From: JBEVOS01 sp044226655
Lineage (GTDB): Bacteria > Pseudomonadota > Alphaproteobacteria > Caulobacterales > Aquidulcibacteraceae
Assembly: GCA_044226655.1 (NCBI GenBank)
Contig: JBGAGO010000001.1
Coordinates: 434,001 to 498,000, forward strand
DNA length: 64,000 nt
Direction: 5' to 3'
Under the pieces are notes generated by a model, which searched no databases, was not told where the DNA came from, and saw only the letters and a program-made list of their open reading frames with translations. Made by a program: the position numbers and the translations under genes. How positions within the stretch are numbered: position 1 is the first letter of the stretch; every line of letters begins with the position of its first letter. Below, piece after piece: positions 1 through 8,910 of this stretch.

Positions 1-783
1 CCGGCCACCGGCGATCTGGCGATCGATCTGACGGATCTGTTCGTCGCCATCGCCGACGCCGCGCGCAAACGCGACACCGCCATCATCCTGCTGATCGACG
101 AAATCCAATATCTCTCGAAGACCGATCTCGGCGCGCTCATCATGGCGATGCACAAGGTCGCGCAACGCCAGCTGCCTTTGCTGCTGTTCGGCGGCGGCCT
201 GCCGCAATTGGCCAAACTCGCGGGTGACGCCAAATCCTATGCCGAGCGGCTGTTCGACTATCCGCCCATCGGCCCGCTCGACGACGCGGGCGCGCGCAAA
301 GCGCTGCTGGCGCCGGCGGCGCGCGAGGATGTCGCCTACACGCCGGACGCGCTCGATTTCGTCATCGAGCAAACCGGCCGCTATCCCTTCTTCATCCAGA
401 TGTGGGGCGCGCAATGCTGGGAAGCGGCAGCGCGCTCTCCGATCACGCTGGAGGACGCACAGCGCGCCAGCGCCAACGCAATCGCCGCGCTGGATGAGGG
501 CCTGTTCAAAGTCCGTCTCGCGCGGCTCACCGAACGCCAACAGGCCTATGCGCGCGCCATGGCCGAGTTCGGGCCCGAGCCGGTCAATTCCTCCAGCGTC
601 GCCGAAGCGCTAAATCTCGCGCTGAGCCAGGCCGCGCCCATTCGCGATGAGCTGATCAAGAAAGGCATGGCCTACGCGCCGGAGCGCGGACTGATCGCGT
701 TCACTGTGCCGAAATTCGATGAGTTTCTGCGGCGCGCAATGCCAAAGCCGCCCGCCAAACGCGCGCCGAAAAAGAGCGCCTAA
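1..783 (+). CDS. AAA-type ATPase, C-terminal part (5' end outside window)
   Basis: The frame is open from base 1, so the gene starts before the window; 260 codons are visible. A Walker B strand, IILLIDEIQYL, lies at about visible residue 30. It is followed by a sensor-like strand (LPLLLFGGGLPQL) and a lid region with YPFFIQMWG. The C-terminal 80 residues look like a winged-helix domain and end in a basic tail rich in Lys, Pro and Ala. This is the layout of orphan bacterial AAA ATPases with a DNA-binding C-terminus. Substrate and role cannot be told from sequence. The TAA stop (781-783) overlaps the stop codon of the convergent NYN gene within the sequence CTAA. Confidence 0.75.
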   Translation, partial: PATGDLAIDLTDLFVAIADAARKRDTAIILLIDEIQYLSKTDLGALIMAMHKVAQRQLPLLLFGGGLPQLAKLAGDAKSYAERLFDYPPIGPLDDAGARKALLAPAAREDVAYTPDALDFVIEQTGRYPFFIQMWGAQCWEAAARSPITLEDAQRASANAIAALDEGLFKVRLARLTERQQAYARAMAEFGPEPVNSSSVAEALNLALSQAAPIRDELIKKGMAYAPERGLIAFTVPKFDEFLRRAMPKPPAKRAPKKSA

Positions 784-1769
784 GCCGGCTCCGGCCGCGC
801 CTTCGACACCAGCACGGCGCCGCCGTCCGGATATTTGCGCAGGCTCAATTCGTTGGGCCGGCGGCGCACCATCTCGTTGATGAACGCGTAATAGCCGCCA
901 GAGCCGAACCAGGCTTGCGGCCCCTGATCGGCGAAGCCCGGTATGGCCTGCATCACCCGCCGCACCGTGGCGCGGCTGAGCAGCGCGCCCGGGCTGGCCG
1001 AGGCTGTCTCCACGATGCGCGCAGCGCAGGCGTCGAGATCGAACACCGGCGCGCGTTTGCGGCGCTGCTGCGCGGGACGGCCCAATTGCGGCGCGCGCAC
1101 CATGCCCTGGCGCGGCGGCGCGACCACAACGGACGCGGCAGCCGGCGGCGAAGCCTGGCCCTCCCCTTCCGGCTGCTCGCGCTTGGGCGAGGGCCTGCGC
1201 CGCCATCCGAACAGCCCGCCCACCGGCGCCTCGTAATCGAGCGCGGCGCGCATGTCGGCGAGCGAGATCACGATGCTCGAATGTTCGCGATAGACCGCCG
1301 CCGACACGTTTTCCTCATTGCCCATCGTGACCACGTTCAGGCCCTTGGCCTGCAGCCGGTTCACGAGCGGCACGAAATCGGTGTCCATCGTGAGGATGAT
1401 CACCTCTTGGAGGTTTTTGTACTCGCCGAGCAGATCCATGGCGTCGAGCGTGATGACGATGTCGGCGGAGCTCTTCTTGAAATTGGTATGGCCACGGCAG
1501 GCGAAGGCGTCGAACCCCGCCTCTTCGAAGGCGCGGCGATGCAGATCGAAGCCGCCGTTCCAATAGACCCGCTTGGTCAGGAAGCGGCGCCGGCGGCCCA
1601 TATCGTCGAACGCGCCGCTTTCGAGCCAGGCGACCCAATGCGCGATGCGCTGCGCGAAATCGTCCCGCCCCCGGTTCTTGAGCGTGATGTGGACGTTGTC
1701 GAAGTCCACCAGCAGAGCGCTCCGGACGCGCGATGAAAACAAACTCTGTCCTCCGGGCCGCCACCTCAT
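780..1769 (-). CDS. NYN-domain (LabA/DUF88-type) putative ribonuclease
   Basis: The 329-residue protein opens with ALLVDFDNVHI (about residue 18), the first acidic motif of NYN/PIN-like nucleases. Further acidic motifs follow: SADIVITLDAMDLL near residue 105 and ILTMDTDFVPLVNRLQAKG near 125. These match the LabA/DUF88 family, whose members are thought to cut RNA with metal-bound aspartates. A Pro/Ala/Arg-rich linker (about 190-235) leads to a C-terminal segment of about 80 residues (SPGALLSRATVRRVMQAIPG) resembling an OST-HTH/LOTUS-like domain. No clear Shine-Dalgarno precedes the ATG. The gene is divergent from hrcA with about 70 bp between starts. RNA target unknown. Confidence 0.75.
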   Translation of the reverse strand: MRWRPGGQSLFSSRVRSALLVDFDNVHITLKNRGRDDFAQRIAHWVAWLESGAFDDMGRRRRFLTKRVYWNGGFDLHRRAFEEAGFDAFACRGHTNFKKSSADIVITLDAMDLLGEYKNLQEVIILTMDTDFVPLVNRLQAKGLNVVTMGNEENVSAAVYREHSSIVISLADMRAALDYEAPVGGLFGWRRRPSPKREQPEGEGQASPPAAASVVVAPPRQGMVRAPQLGRPAQQRRKRAPVFDLDACAARIVETASASPGALLSRATVRRVMQAIPGFADQGPQAWFGSGGYYAFINEMVRRRPNELSLRKYPDGGAVLVSKARPEPA

Positions 1770-1838
1770 ATATTGCGCCGCACATAGCCGTCTAGCACGC
1801 TTGCGTCACAGCGGGCGCACGCTACCTAGACCCCTCGC

Positions 1839-2903
1839 ATGGCGACGCCCGACCTCTCCACCCTCGATGCGCGCGCCCGGGAGATTTTCCGGGAAATCGT
1901 CGAGACCTATCTCGCGACAGGCGAGCCCGTGGGCTCGCGCACCCTGTCCAAGCTTGGGGCGCTCGCGCTGTCGCCGGCCTCGATCCGCAACACCATGGCC
2001 GATCTGGCCTCGATGGGCCTGCTCGATGCGCCCCATGTGATGGCCGGGCGGCGGCCCACGCAGCTCGGCCTGCGCTTTTTCGTCGATTCCCTGTTGCAGG
2101 TCGGCGAGCTCTCCGACGCCGAAAAGCGCGAGATCGACGACCGCATCGCCAAGGCCGCCGATGGGCAGGACGTTTTCGACGCCGCCAGCGATCTGCTCTC
2201 GGGCCTGGCCGGCGGCGCCTCGCTGATCGTGACGCCGGAACGTGACGCGCCGGTGCGCCATGCCGAGCTGGTGGCTATCGGCCCGACGCAGGCGCTGCTC
2301 GTGCTCGTGTTCGAGGACAACCAGATCGAAAATCGGCTGATCGCCACGCCGCCGGGCCTGACGCCCTCCGCGCTGGCGGAGGCGACCAATTATCTCAACG
2401 CGCGCTTCCGCGGCAAAACGCTCGCGCAGGCCCGCGCGGAAGCGGCCGATGCGCTGGCGCGCGACCGCGCTGCGCTCGATCGCGCCGCCGCCGATCTCAT
2501 CGCCACCGGCCTCGTCGAATGGTCGGGCGAGGATCCGCAGGCCGGGCGCGCGCTGATCGTGCGCGGCCGCTCGCACCTCCTGCAGGATGCGCAGGCCGCC
2601 GCCGATCTCGAACGCGTGCGCCGGCTGTTCGACGATCTGGAGAAATCGGAAAAGCTGCTGAACGTGCTCGACCTCGCCAATATGGGCGAAGCCGTGCGCA
2701 TCTTCATCGGCTCGGAAAACCCCCTCTTCTCATTGTCGGGGTCGAGCCTGATCGTCGCGCCCTATATGAAGGGCGGACGAAGCGTCGTAGGCGCGCTGGG
2801 CGTGATCGGGCCGACGCGGCTCAACTACGCCCGCGTGATTCCTGTGGTGGACTACACAGCGCGCGCTGTCGGGCGGGTGCTCGACAGCCGCACCGAACGT
2901 TGA
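1839..2903 (+). CDS. hrcA: Heat-inducible transcription repressor HrcA
   Basis: The 354-residue protein has the HrcA layout: an N-terminal winged helix (LDARAREIFREIVETYLATG, then SPASIRNTMADLASMGLL), a GAF-like middle and a C-terminal dimerisation part ending VVDYTARAVGRVLD. HrcA represses chaperone genes by binding the CIRCE inverted repeat and is itself controlled by GroEL. No CIRCE element is visible in this window, so its targets lie elsewhere, probably groESL. No clear Shine-Dalgarno precedes the ATG; TTGCGT (1801-1806) and TACCTA (1823-1828) could be promoter boxes giving a very short leader. grpE follows after 7 bp, so the two are co-transcribed. Confidence 0.95.
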   Translation: MATPDLSTLDARAREIFREIVETYLATGEPVGSRTLSKLGALALSPASIRNTMADLASMGLLDAPHVMAGRRPTQLGLRFFVDSLLQVGELSDAEKREIDDRIAKAADGQDVFDAASDLLSGLAGGASLIVTPERDAPVRHAELVAIGPTQALLVLVFEDNQIENRLIATPPGLTPSALAEATNYLNARFRGKTLAQARAEAADALARDRAALDRAAADLIATGLVEWSGEDPQAGRALIVRGRSHLLQDAQAAADLERVRRLFDDLEKSEKLLNVLDLANMGEAVRIFIGSENPLFSLSGSSLIVAPYMKGGRSVVGALGVIGPTRLNYARVIPVVDYTARAVGRVLDSRTER

Positions 2904-2910
2904 GGATGGA

Positions 2911-3468
2911 ATGACAGACGAACAGCCGATCGAACCCGAAGCCGCGGAGACGCCCGCCGCCCCCGCGCCGGAAGAGCGCATCGCCGCGCTCGAAGCCGAG
3001 CTTGCGAAGGCGAAGGAAGACATGCTGCGCGCGCTGGCGGACGCCGAGAACACGCGCCGCCGCGCCATGCGCGAAGCCGCCGACGCGCGGGTCTACGCCG
3101 TCGATCGGTTCGCCAGCGATCTCCTGCCCGTGGCCGATGCGCTGACGCGCGCGCTGGAAACCTCGACGGTGCAGAGCGAGGACGCGCTGCGCAATCTGCT
3201 CGAAGGCGTGGCGCTCACCGAGCGCGCGCTGATGGACACGTTCGCGCGGCACAATCTCAAACGCGTCGGCGAGCGCGGCGAAAAGTTCGACACCAAAATC
3301 CACGAAGCCGTCGCGCAGATTCCATCCGACGCACCAGCGCAGCACGTCGCCGAGGTCGTGCAATACGGCTACATGCTGGGTGACCGCACCTTGCGCGCGG
3401 CCAAGGTCGTGCTCTCGCTCGGCCAGGCCGCCACGCAGCCGCAAGACGGCGTCGACGTCAAAATCTAG
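2911..3468 (+). CDS. grpE: Nucleotide exchange factor GrpE
   Basis: GrpE releases ADP from DnaK and is a cytoplasmic dimer. The 185 residues show the family layout: an acidic, Pro/Ala-rich N-terminus (about 1-25), a long coiled coil with LADAENTRRRAMREAADARVY, and a C-terminal beta domain with GEKFDTKIHEAVAQ. Length is normal. It sits directly behind hrcA, the usual alphaproteobacterial arrangement, while its partner dnaK lies about 8 kb away at 11204. Confidence 0.96.
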   Translation: MTDEQPIEPEAAETPAAPAPEERIAALEAELAKAKEDMLRALADAENTRRRAMREAADARVYAVDRFASDLLPVADALTRALETSTVQSEDALRNLLEGVALTERALMDTFARHNLKRVGERGEKFDTKIHEAVAQIPSDAPAQHVAEVVQYGYMLGDRTLRAAKVVLSLGQAATQPQDGVDVKI

Positions 3469-3500
3469 CGCGGCCGCATTCAGCCAAGCGCCCAAAGCAA

Positions 3501-3528
3501 AGCCGCCGGCGCGCGAACGCCGGCGGCT
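3501..3528. terminator. Bidirectional intrinsic terminator between grpE and the HU gene
   Basis: A perfect 11-bp stem (AGCCGCCGGCG with CGCCGGCGGCT) closes a 6-nt loop at 3512-3517 between two convergent genes. Read on the minus strand, the stem is followed by TTTGCTTTGGG, so it fits best as the terminator of the HU gene. On the plus strand the T-rich tail is missing, so termination of grpE there is less certain. Confidence 0.65.
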
Positions 3529-3556
3529 CCAACATCATGCGATGCTGAACGAATGC

Positions 3557-3958
3557 TTAGCGCGTGACAGCGGCCTTCATCACCGCCGATTGGCGGAAGG
3601 CGAGCTTCTTCGACGCTTTGATCTTCACCGGTTCGCCCGTTTGCGGGTTGCGGCCCATGCGCGCCTTGCGCGAACGGATCATCACCATGCCGATGTCGCC
3701 GATCTTCACCTTCGCGCCCTTGAGCACGTAGGCCTTCACGACATCGACATAGCCTTCCACGAAGGCCTTCGCTTCGGACTTCTTGATGCCTTGATGGTCC
3801 GCGACCGCTTGCAGCAGCGCGCTGGCCGTCACGGCCTTGCCCGGCACCGCCGAGACCTTCACCGCTTTCGCGGCGGGCGCAGCCGCCTTCTTCGCGGCCG
3901 TCTTGCGGGCGGGGGCCTTTTTCGCGGTTTTCTTGGCCGCTTTCTTCTTCACTGCCAT
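3557..3958 (-). CDS. HU-family DNA-binding protein with lysine/alanine-rich N-terminal tail
   Basis: Residues 44-133 form an HU/IHF-type domain with ALLQAVADHQGIKKSEAKAF, GDIGMVMIRSRKARMGRNPQTG (the arm that grips DNA) and a C-terminal helix. About 40 residues at the N-terminus are made almost only of Lys, Ala, Pro and Thr, like the tails of eukaryotic H1 and some actinobacterial HU proteins. Plain HU is about 90 residues, so this one is long (133). A Shine-Dalgarno AGGAGA lies about 7 bases before the ATG. The expected role is nucleoid compaction; the tail probably adds non-specific DNA binding. Confidence 0.88.
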   Translation of the reverse strand: MAVKKKAAKKTAKKAPARKTAAKKAAAPAAKAVKVSAVPGKAVTASALLQAVADHQGIKKSEAKAFVEGYVDVVKAYVLKGAKVKIGDIGMVMIRSRKARMGRNPQTGEPVKIKASKKLAFRQSAVMKAAVTR

Positions 3959-4328
3959 GATTTCATCTCCTCAAGCTTTGATCTGTTTGTGAACGAATGG
4001 GTTGGGTTTGTTTTGTCTGGTACGCTTCAAATCCCTTGTGGGATGCGCATTTCATGCGCTCGAACTCTTTCCAGGTTGTTGCTGGATTCGCCTTAGCGCA
4101 CGGAATTTCCGCTTACAACGCTCGTTTTCTGCTTATTCCATGCGGTTTTTCGGACACAGAGGCTCCAAAACCCGTGCAAACCGCGCTGATTCGCACCGCG
4201 CATCGGCGATCGTCGGCGCGCACGCATGCACGCAAACGCCCAGAAAACCCGGGCGCGCACGGCCTTTCGGGCTTTACCCGTCCATGACGGCCCGTTAACG
4301 GGAGGGACGGGATTTGAGGGAGGCGGAA
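3959..4328. other. 370-bp divergent intergenic region (HU gene / PPC-repeat gene)
   Basis: No gene is supported here: open frames in it are short and lack coding character. The half next to the HU gene is clearly more T-rich than the surrounding genes, as expected for a strong promoter on the minus strand. GGGAGGCGG just before 4329 is the ribosome binding site of the PPC gene. No convincing operator or RNA structure was recognised. Confidence 0.5.
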
Positions 4329-6548
4329 ATGCGCAGGCTGTGGATCAAAGGCGCCGCGGGCGTGGCGTTGCTCAGCATGAGCGCAGGCGCGGCCTTGGCG
4401 CAAAGCGCCGATCTCGCCGACAATTCGGCCACGACGGGGCGCATTGGCGCCGGCCAAACCATCACCGGCGCGCTGGAAGCGCCGTCCGATCATGATTGGT
4501 ACCAGATCAGCCTGCGCGGCGGGCAAGCCTATCGCTTCACCCTGCACAGCGCCGACGGCGATGGCGCGCTGAGCGATCCGGTGCTGGCGCTGCACAATGC
4601 GAGCGGTGAGGTCGTCGCCGAGAACGACGATACGAACGATCTCAATTCGCGCATCGATTTCACGCCGCCGGCCGATGGAATCTATTACCTCGACGCGGGC
4701 GGCTTCGCCGATGCGCAGGGCGGCTATGTGCTCGCCGCCGCCGAATATGTGCAGCCGACCGACAACGTGCCGGCCACGACCGCCTCAACCGCGCGCCTCA
4801 CGCTCGGGACGCCGCTCAATGGCAGCGTCGATTTCGACGGCGACGCCGATTGGTACCGCGTCACGCTGCAGCCGGGCTTTCTCTATCACATCACGCTGAA
4901 TTCCGCGGCCGCGAACGGCATCCCCGATCCGATGCTGCGCGTGCTCTCCGCCACGGGCGAAGAGCTGGCTGTCAATGACGACGCCGACGGCCTCAATTCG
5001 GCGATCGATTTCACGGCGAACGCGCGCGGAACCTATTTCATCGAAGCGCGCAATCTCTACGAGAGCGGCGAAGGCGGCTATGTGCTGACGGCTGAGCGCC
5101 GCGCGCTGCCAACGGACGCCATCAGCGCAACGGCGACGACCACGGGCGGCATCGCGCCGGGCGGCGAGGTCAGCGGGACCCTCGATTTTCCGCGCGACGC
5201 CGATTGGTACCGCATCACGCTGCAAGGCGGACAGACCTATCGCTTCGCGCTCGACAGCGTCGAAGGCGAGCACGCCTTCGATCCCCTCCTCCGCCTGCTC
5301 TCCAGCACGGGCGGCGAGCTTGCGCGCGACGACGATGGCGGCCCCGGCCTCAACTCGGCGATCGAATACACGCCGTCGACGACGGGCGTGTACTATCTCG
5401 AAGCGCGCGGCTTCAGCGATGAGGCGGTCGGCTCCTACGTGCTGCGCGCGCGCCTGGGCGACATCCCCGCCGATGCGACGACCGATCTGTCGCTATCGAG
5501 CGAAGGCGATTACGTCGAAGGCGTGCTGGCGCCGTCCGGTGACAAGGATTGGTATGCGTTCGACGTCGCCGAAGGCGGCACGGTGCGCCTGGCGCTGTCG
5601 AACGGCGGGGCCCAGCCGGTCGGCGATCCGCTGCTCATCGTGTACGATTCGCACGGCCAGGAGGTCGCGCGCGACGACGATGGCGGCGGCAATCTCAATT
5701 CCTATCTCGAATTCACGCCGGCGACCGGCGGGCGCTATTACGCCGAAGCGCGCGGCTTCTCAGACGAAGCGCAAGGCAATTACGTCCTGCAGCTCACGCC
5801 CGGTGAAATCGGCGGCGAAGCCTCCACGGCGGACACGATCGATCCGACGACAGGCCCGCGCCAAAGCCGCATCGCCCCGGCCAATGACAGCGATTGGTTC
5901 ACGCTCAACGCCATCGAAGGGCGCGCCTATCGCGTGTTCCTCGACGCCGCGCCGGGCGATGAGGTGCTCGATCCCTATCTCAAAGTGATCGCGGCTGATG
6001 GGACGACGGCGCTGTTCGAAGACGATGACGGCGGCACGGGCATCAATTCCTATATCAGCTTCATCGCCCCGCAATCGGGCCCGCTCTTTCTTGCGGTCTC
6101 ATCCTATGAGGGGCAATCGAGCGGCGGCTATGCGCTGCGCGTGGTCGATACCGAAGTGCCGGGCCAGCCGGGCACGGACGAAATGCTCCAGGCGGACGAG
6201 GATTCGCGCGCCAGCCGCATCGACATGCCCGGCGACAAGGATTTCTATCTCGTCGAATTCCAGGAAGGCGCGAGCTATGAAATCACGGTGACGGGCTCGG
6301 GCGCCGATCCGTTGCGCGATCCGATCCTCACCGTGCTCAACGCCAACTACGCCGAAGAATCCGAAGGCGAAGACGGCGCCACGCCGAATCTGCAAACGCT
6401 CGCGACCGACGACAACAGCGGCCCCGGCCGCAATGCGCGCCTGGTCTATACGCCCACGAGCGCCGGCAACGCCTTCCTGCAAGTGACCGCCAAAGGCCTG
6501 CTCACCGGCGATTACACCATCGCCGTGCGCCGCCTGCAGGGCGAATAG
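4329..6548 (+). CDS. Secreted protein of six tandem PPC-like domains
   Basis: The ATG at 4329 has the ribosome binding site GGGAGGCGG; a TTG five codons upstream is less likely. The 739-residue product has a Sec signal peptide (basic start, hydrophobic core, AALAQS cleavage region). Six repeats of about 110-120 residues follow. Each has DxDWYxxxLxxG near its start, DPxLxVxxxxG, an acidic DDDxGxxLNS loop, and ends in GxYxLxA and GxYVL. This is the bacterial pre-peptidase C-terminal (PPC) fold, normally found as one or two copies attached to secreted proteases. No protease or other catalytic domain is present. It is likely periplasmic or extracellular; the Asp-rich loops could bind calcium. An intrinsic terminator follows. 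Confidence 0.85.
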   Translation: MRRLWIKGAAGVALLSMSAGAALAQSADLADNSATTGRIGAGQTITGALEAPSDHDWYQISLRGGQAYRFTLHSADGDGALSDPVLALHNASGEVVAENDDTNDLNSRIDFTPPADGIYYLDAGGFADAQGGYVLAAAEYVQPTDNVPATTASTARLTLGTPLNGSVDFDGDADWYRVTLQPGFLYHITLNSAAANGIPDPMLRVLSATGEELAVNDDADGLNSAIDFTANARGTYFIEARNLYESGEGGYVLTAERRALPTDAISATATTTGGIAPGGEVSGTLDFPRDADWYRITLQGGQTYRFALDSVEGEHAFDPLLRLLSSTGGELARDDDGGPGLNSAIEYTPSTTGVYYLEARGFSDEAVGSYVLRARLGDIPADATTDLSLSSEGDYVEGVLAPSGDKDWYAFDVAEGGTVRLALSNGGAQPVGDPLLIVYDSHGQEVARDDDGGGNLNSYLEFTPATGGRYYAEARGFSDEAQGNYVLQLTPGEIGGEASTADTIDPTTGPRQSRIAPANDSDWFTLNAIEGRAYRVFLDAAPGDEVLDPYLKVIAADGTTALFEDDDGGTGINSYISFIAPQSGPLFLAVSSYEGQSSGGYALRVVDTEVPGQPGTDEMLQADEDSRASRIDMPGDKDFYLVEFQEGASYEITVTGSGADPLRDPILTVLNANYAEESEGEDGATPNLQTLATDDNSGPGRNARLVYTPTSAGNAFLQVTAKGLLTGDYTIAVRRLQGE

Positions 6549-6574
6549 AAGGCGGCGGACGCCGCACAAAAATC

Positions 6575-6611
6575 GGGGCGCGAGCTGCCTGCTCGCGCCC
6601 CTCTTTGTTTT
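6575..6611 (+). terminator. Intrinsic terminator after the PPC-repeat gene
   Basis: A perfect 10-bp stem (GGGGCGCGAG with CTCGCGCCCC) encloses a 7-nt loop at 6585-6591 and is followed by TCTTTGTTTT. It lies 27 bp after the stop codon and just before the end of the convergent aldo/keto reductase gene. Confidence 0.85.
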
Positions 6612-6622
6612 GATCGCTCAGC

Positions 6623-7711
6623 TCACGAAACCTGGCCAAGGCGATCGTCGCTCTGACGCTCGACCATCCAACCGGGATATTCGCGCGGCAGCGCCGACAC
6701 CTCGTTGAGCTTCTTGAGATCGTCGTCGCCGAGCTTCAGATCGACGGCGCGCAGATTGTCCGCCAATTGCTCGGGCGTGCGCGCACCGATGATCACGCTG
6801 GTGACGTGCTTTTGATGCAGCAGCCAGGCCAGCGCGACGCGCGCCACGCTGGCGTCCTTGCCCTCGCCCACCGTGCGCATCGCATCGATCACGTTGAACC
6901 CGCGCTCCTTATCGACCGGCGGGAAATCGAACTGCGCGCGCCGCGCATCATTCGGCCCGCCGCTGTCGCGCGTGAATTTGCCGGATAGGAAGCCGCCTGC
7001 GAGCGGGCTCCACGGCAGGATGGCGAGATTTTCCTCCAGCGCGAGCGGCACGACCTCGCGCTCCAGATCGCGGCCCGCGATCGAGTAATACATTTGCAGG
7101 CTTTCGAACCGCGACAGGCCCTTCGCGTTCGAGATGCCGAGCGCCTTGGCCGTGCGCCACGCTTCCCAATTGCAAAGCCCGATATAGCGCACGCGGCCGG
7201 AGCGCACGATGTCGTCCAGCGCTTCCAGCGTCTCTTCGATCGGCGTGATCGGATCGACGCCGTGCACCTGGTAGAGATCGATGTAATCAGTTCCGAGCCG
7301 CTTCAAGCTCGCATCGACCGCATCGAACAGATGCTTGCGCGCCAGGCCGCTGATATTGCGCGCGGAGGTGCGGCGCGCGAACTCGCGCTGCTGATCGGGC
7401 GTCGCGCCCTCCCCCGGCGCCGGCGGCGCAACGCGGCCGAACGCTTTGGTGGCGATCACCAGCTCATCGCGCGGCAGGCCGAGCGCGCGCACGGCATTGC
7501 CCAAATGCTCTTCCGATTGCCCATTGGAATAGACATTGGCGGTGTCGAAGAAATTCACGCCGGCGGCGAAGGCCTCTTTCACCAGCGTGGTCGACTCATC
7601 CTGCTTCAGCGCGCCGACGACGCGCCAGAAGCCATCGCCGCCGAATGTCATCGTGCCCATGCAAAGCTCGGAAACGACAAGGCCCGTGCGGCCCAATTTC
7701 TTGTAGCGCAT
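6623..7711 (-). CDS. Aldo/keto reductase
   Basis: The 362-residue TIM-barrel oxidoreductase probably uses NADPH. It has MRYKKLGRTGLVVSELCMG at the start, FFDTANVYSNGQSEEHLG (catalytic Asp and Tyr), VIATKAFG (catalytic Lys), DYIDLYQVHGVD (catalytic His region) and a C-terminal cofactor segment VIIGARTPEQLADNL. This matches the AKR family members related to YajO/Tas. The start at 7711 has AAGGGGA about 8 bases upstream; an in-frame ATG 13 codons earlier lacks this and extends beyond the family start. Substrate unknown. It is transcribed alone. Confidence 0.9.
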   Translation of the reverse strand: MRYKKLGRTGLVVSELCMGTMTFGGDGFWRVVGALKQDESTTLVKEAFAAGVNFFDTANVYSNGQSEEHLGNAVRALGLPRDELVIATKAFGRVAPPAPGEGATPDQQREFARRTSARNISGLARKHLFDAVDASLKRLGTDYIDLYQVHGVDPITPIEETLEALDDIVRSGRVRYIGLCNWEAWRTAKALGISNAKGLSRFESLQMYYSIAGRDLEREVVPLALEENLAILPWSPLAGGFLSGKFTRDSGGPNDARRAQFDFPPVDKERGFNVIDAMRTVGEGKDASVARVALAWLLHQKHVTSVIIGARTPEQLADNLRAVDLKLGDDDLKKLNEVSALPREYPGWMVERQSDDRLGQVS

Positions 7712-7893
7712 GCGAAATCCCCTTGGGCTCAAGGCCCAGCTGGCGGTCACAATCTGAGATCAACACGCGGCTCCGCGCGCCCGAATGTGAGGCGGATATG
7801 CGAGGCGAAGCCGAGAGGTTGGACGCGCAGCCGAACGCTGCGCATGCGATCTTCTACACCAAAAGGCCTATTTTTGCAAGGTTTCGGCGGCGC

Positions 7894-8787
7894 TCACGCG
7901 TCCGGCAGGCCGTTGGCGCGGAAATGCGCGAGCATGCGCGCCCAGCCATCGCGCGCCGCGCCCTCATTATAGGACGGGCGATAATCGGCATGAAAGCCGT
8001 GCTGCGCGCCGGGATAGACGATGAGTTCCGAATGCGTCGGATCGCCATTGGCCGCGAGCGCCGCGCGCATCGCGGCGACGTCCTGTTGCGTGATGCCCTG
8101 ATCGAGCTCGCCATAGAGCCCAAGCACCGGACAGAGGAGGTCGCTCGCAATATCGACAGGCCGCGGGCGCTGTTCGCCGGTGGAGCCGAACGCGCCCTGC
8201 GGCGGCGCGCGGAGCCGCCCGTACCAAGCGACGCCGGCGCGGAAATCGAGCCGCGCACACGCCATCCAGACAATGTCGCCGCCCCAGCAGAAGCCGGTGA
8301 TCCCGAGATTGCGGTCCTGCACCCAGGGTTGCCCGCGCAGCCAATCCATCGCGCCGCCGGTGTCGCCCATCACCTGATCGAGCGTCGCAGCCTCCACGAT
8401 CGGACGGATTTGCGCGATGTCGCTCATCAACGCGGGATTGCCGGCGCGCGAGAAATAATCTGGTGCGATCGCGACATAGCCGCGATGCGCCAGCCTGCGG
8501 CACACATCCTTGATGTAGGCGTGGATGCCGAAAATCTCGTTCACGACCACGATTGCGGGCTTGCGGCCCCAGCGCCGCGGCCGCGCGAGATAGGCCGGCA
8601 GCGGATCGCCATCGGCGCCGAACACGCGCACGTCGTCGTCGATGATGAGCCCGTCGGCGCTGGTTTCGATCGCGGTCGCCGCCGCCGGCTGCATGGACAG
8701 CGCATAGCTCGCCGCGAACGCCGCGCTGATCGCCGCGCGCCGGGTCGGCTGCGCCGCGGGCGCGCCCTCCGGATTGGTCAATCGCAT
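7894..8787 (-). CDS. Tat-exported dienelactone hydrolase family protein
   Basis: The 297-residue alpha/beta hydrolase has an N-terminus with TRRAAISAAFAASYALS, a twin-arginine signal, so a folded periplasmic location is likely. The dienelactone hydrolase signature is present: NEIFGIH (Glu), GFCWGG (nucleophilic Cys at the elbow), YGELDQGI (Asp) and GAQHGFHAD (His). Start 8787 has a purine-rich GGGAGAGGGCGGG before the ATG; an upstream in-frame ATG adds 21 unlike residues. Substrate is not evident. A second, cytoplasmic family member lies at 43324. Confidence 0.88.
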   Translation of the reverse strand: MRLTNPEGAPAAQPTRRAAISAAFAASYALSMQPAAATAIETSADGLIIDDDVRVFGADGDPLPAYLARPRRWGRKPAIVVVNEIFGIHAYIKDVCRRLAHRGYVAIAPDYFSRAGNPALMSDIAQIRPIVEAATLDQVMGDTGGAMDWLRGQPWVQDRNLGITGFCWGGDIVWMACARLDFRAGVAWYGRLRAPPQGAFGSTGEQRPRPVDIASDLLCPVLGLYGELDQGITQQDVAAMRAALAANGDPTHSELIVYPGAQHGFHADYRPSYNEGAARDGWARMLAHFRANGLPDA

Positions 8788-8910
8788 CCCGCCCTCTCCC
8801 GTCCTGTGAACGCTGCATTGGCGGGCGCGGCCTGTCCAGCTTACTCCCACGCCGCTTGAGAATGACGCGCCCCTGGTTCAGGTTTCACAGCACTGGCTGA
8901 GGGGCGATGC

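Noticed and set aside
1791..1830. CIRCE-like element before hrcA
   Set aside because: Only TCTAG/CTAGA ends pair; the core TTAGCACTC/GAGTGCTAA is absent.
4020..4110. tRNA-like sequence (CTTCAAATCCC) in the HU/PPC gap
   Set aside because: No acceptor, D or anticodon stems can be folded around it.
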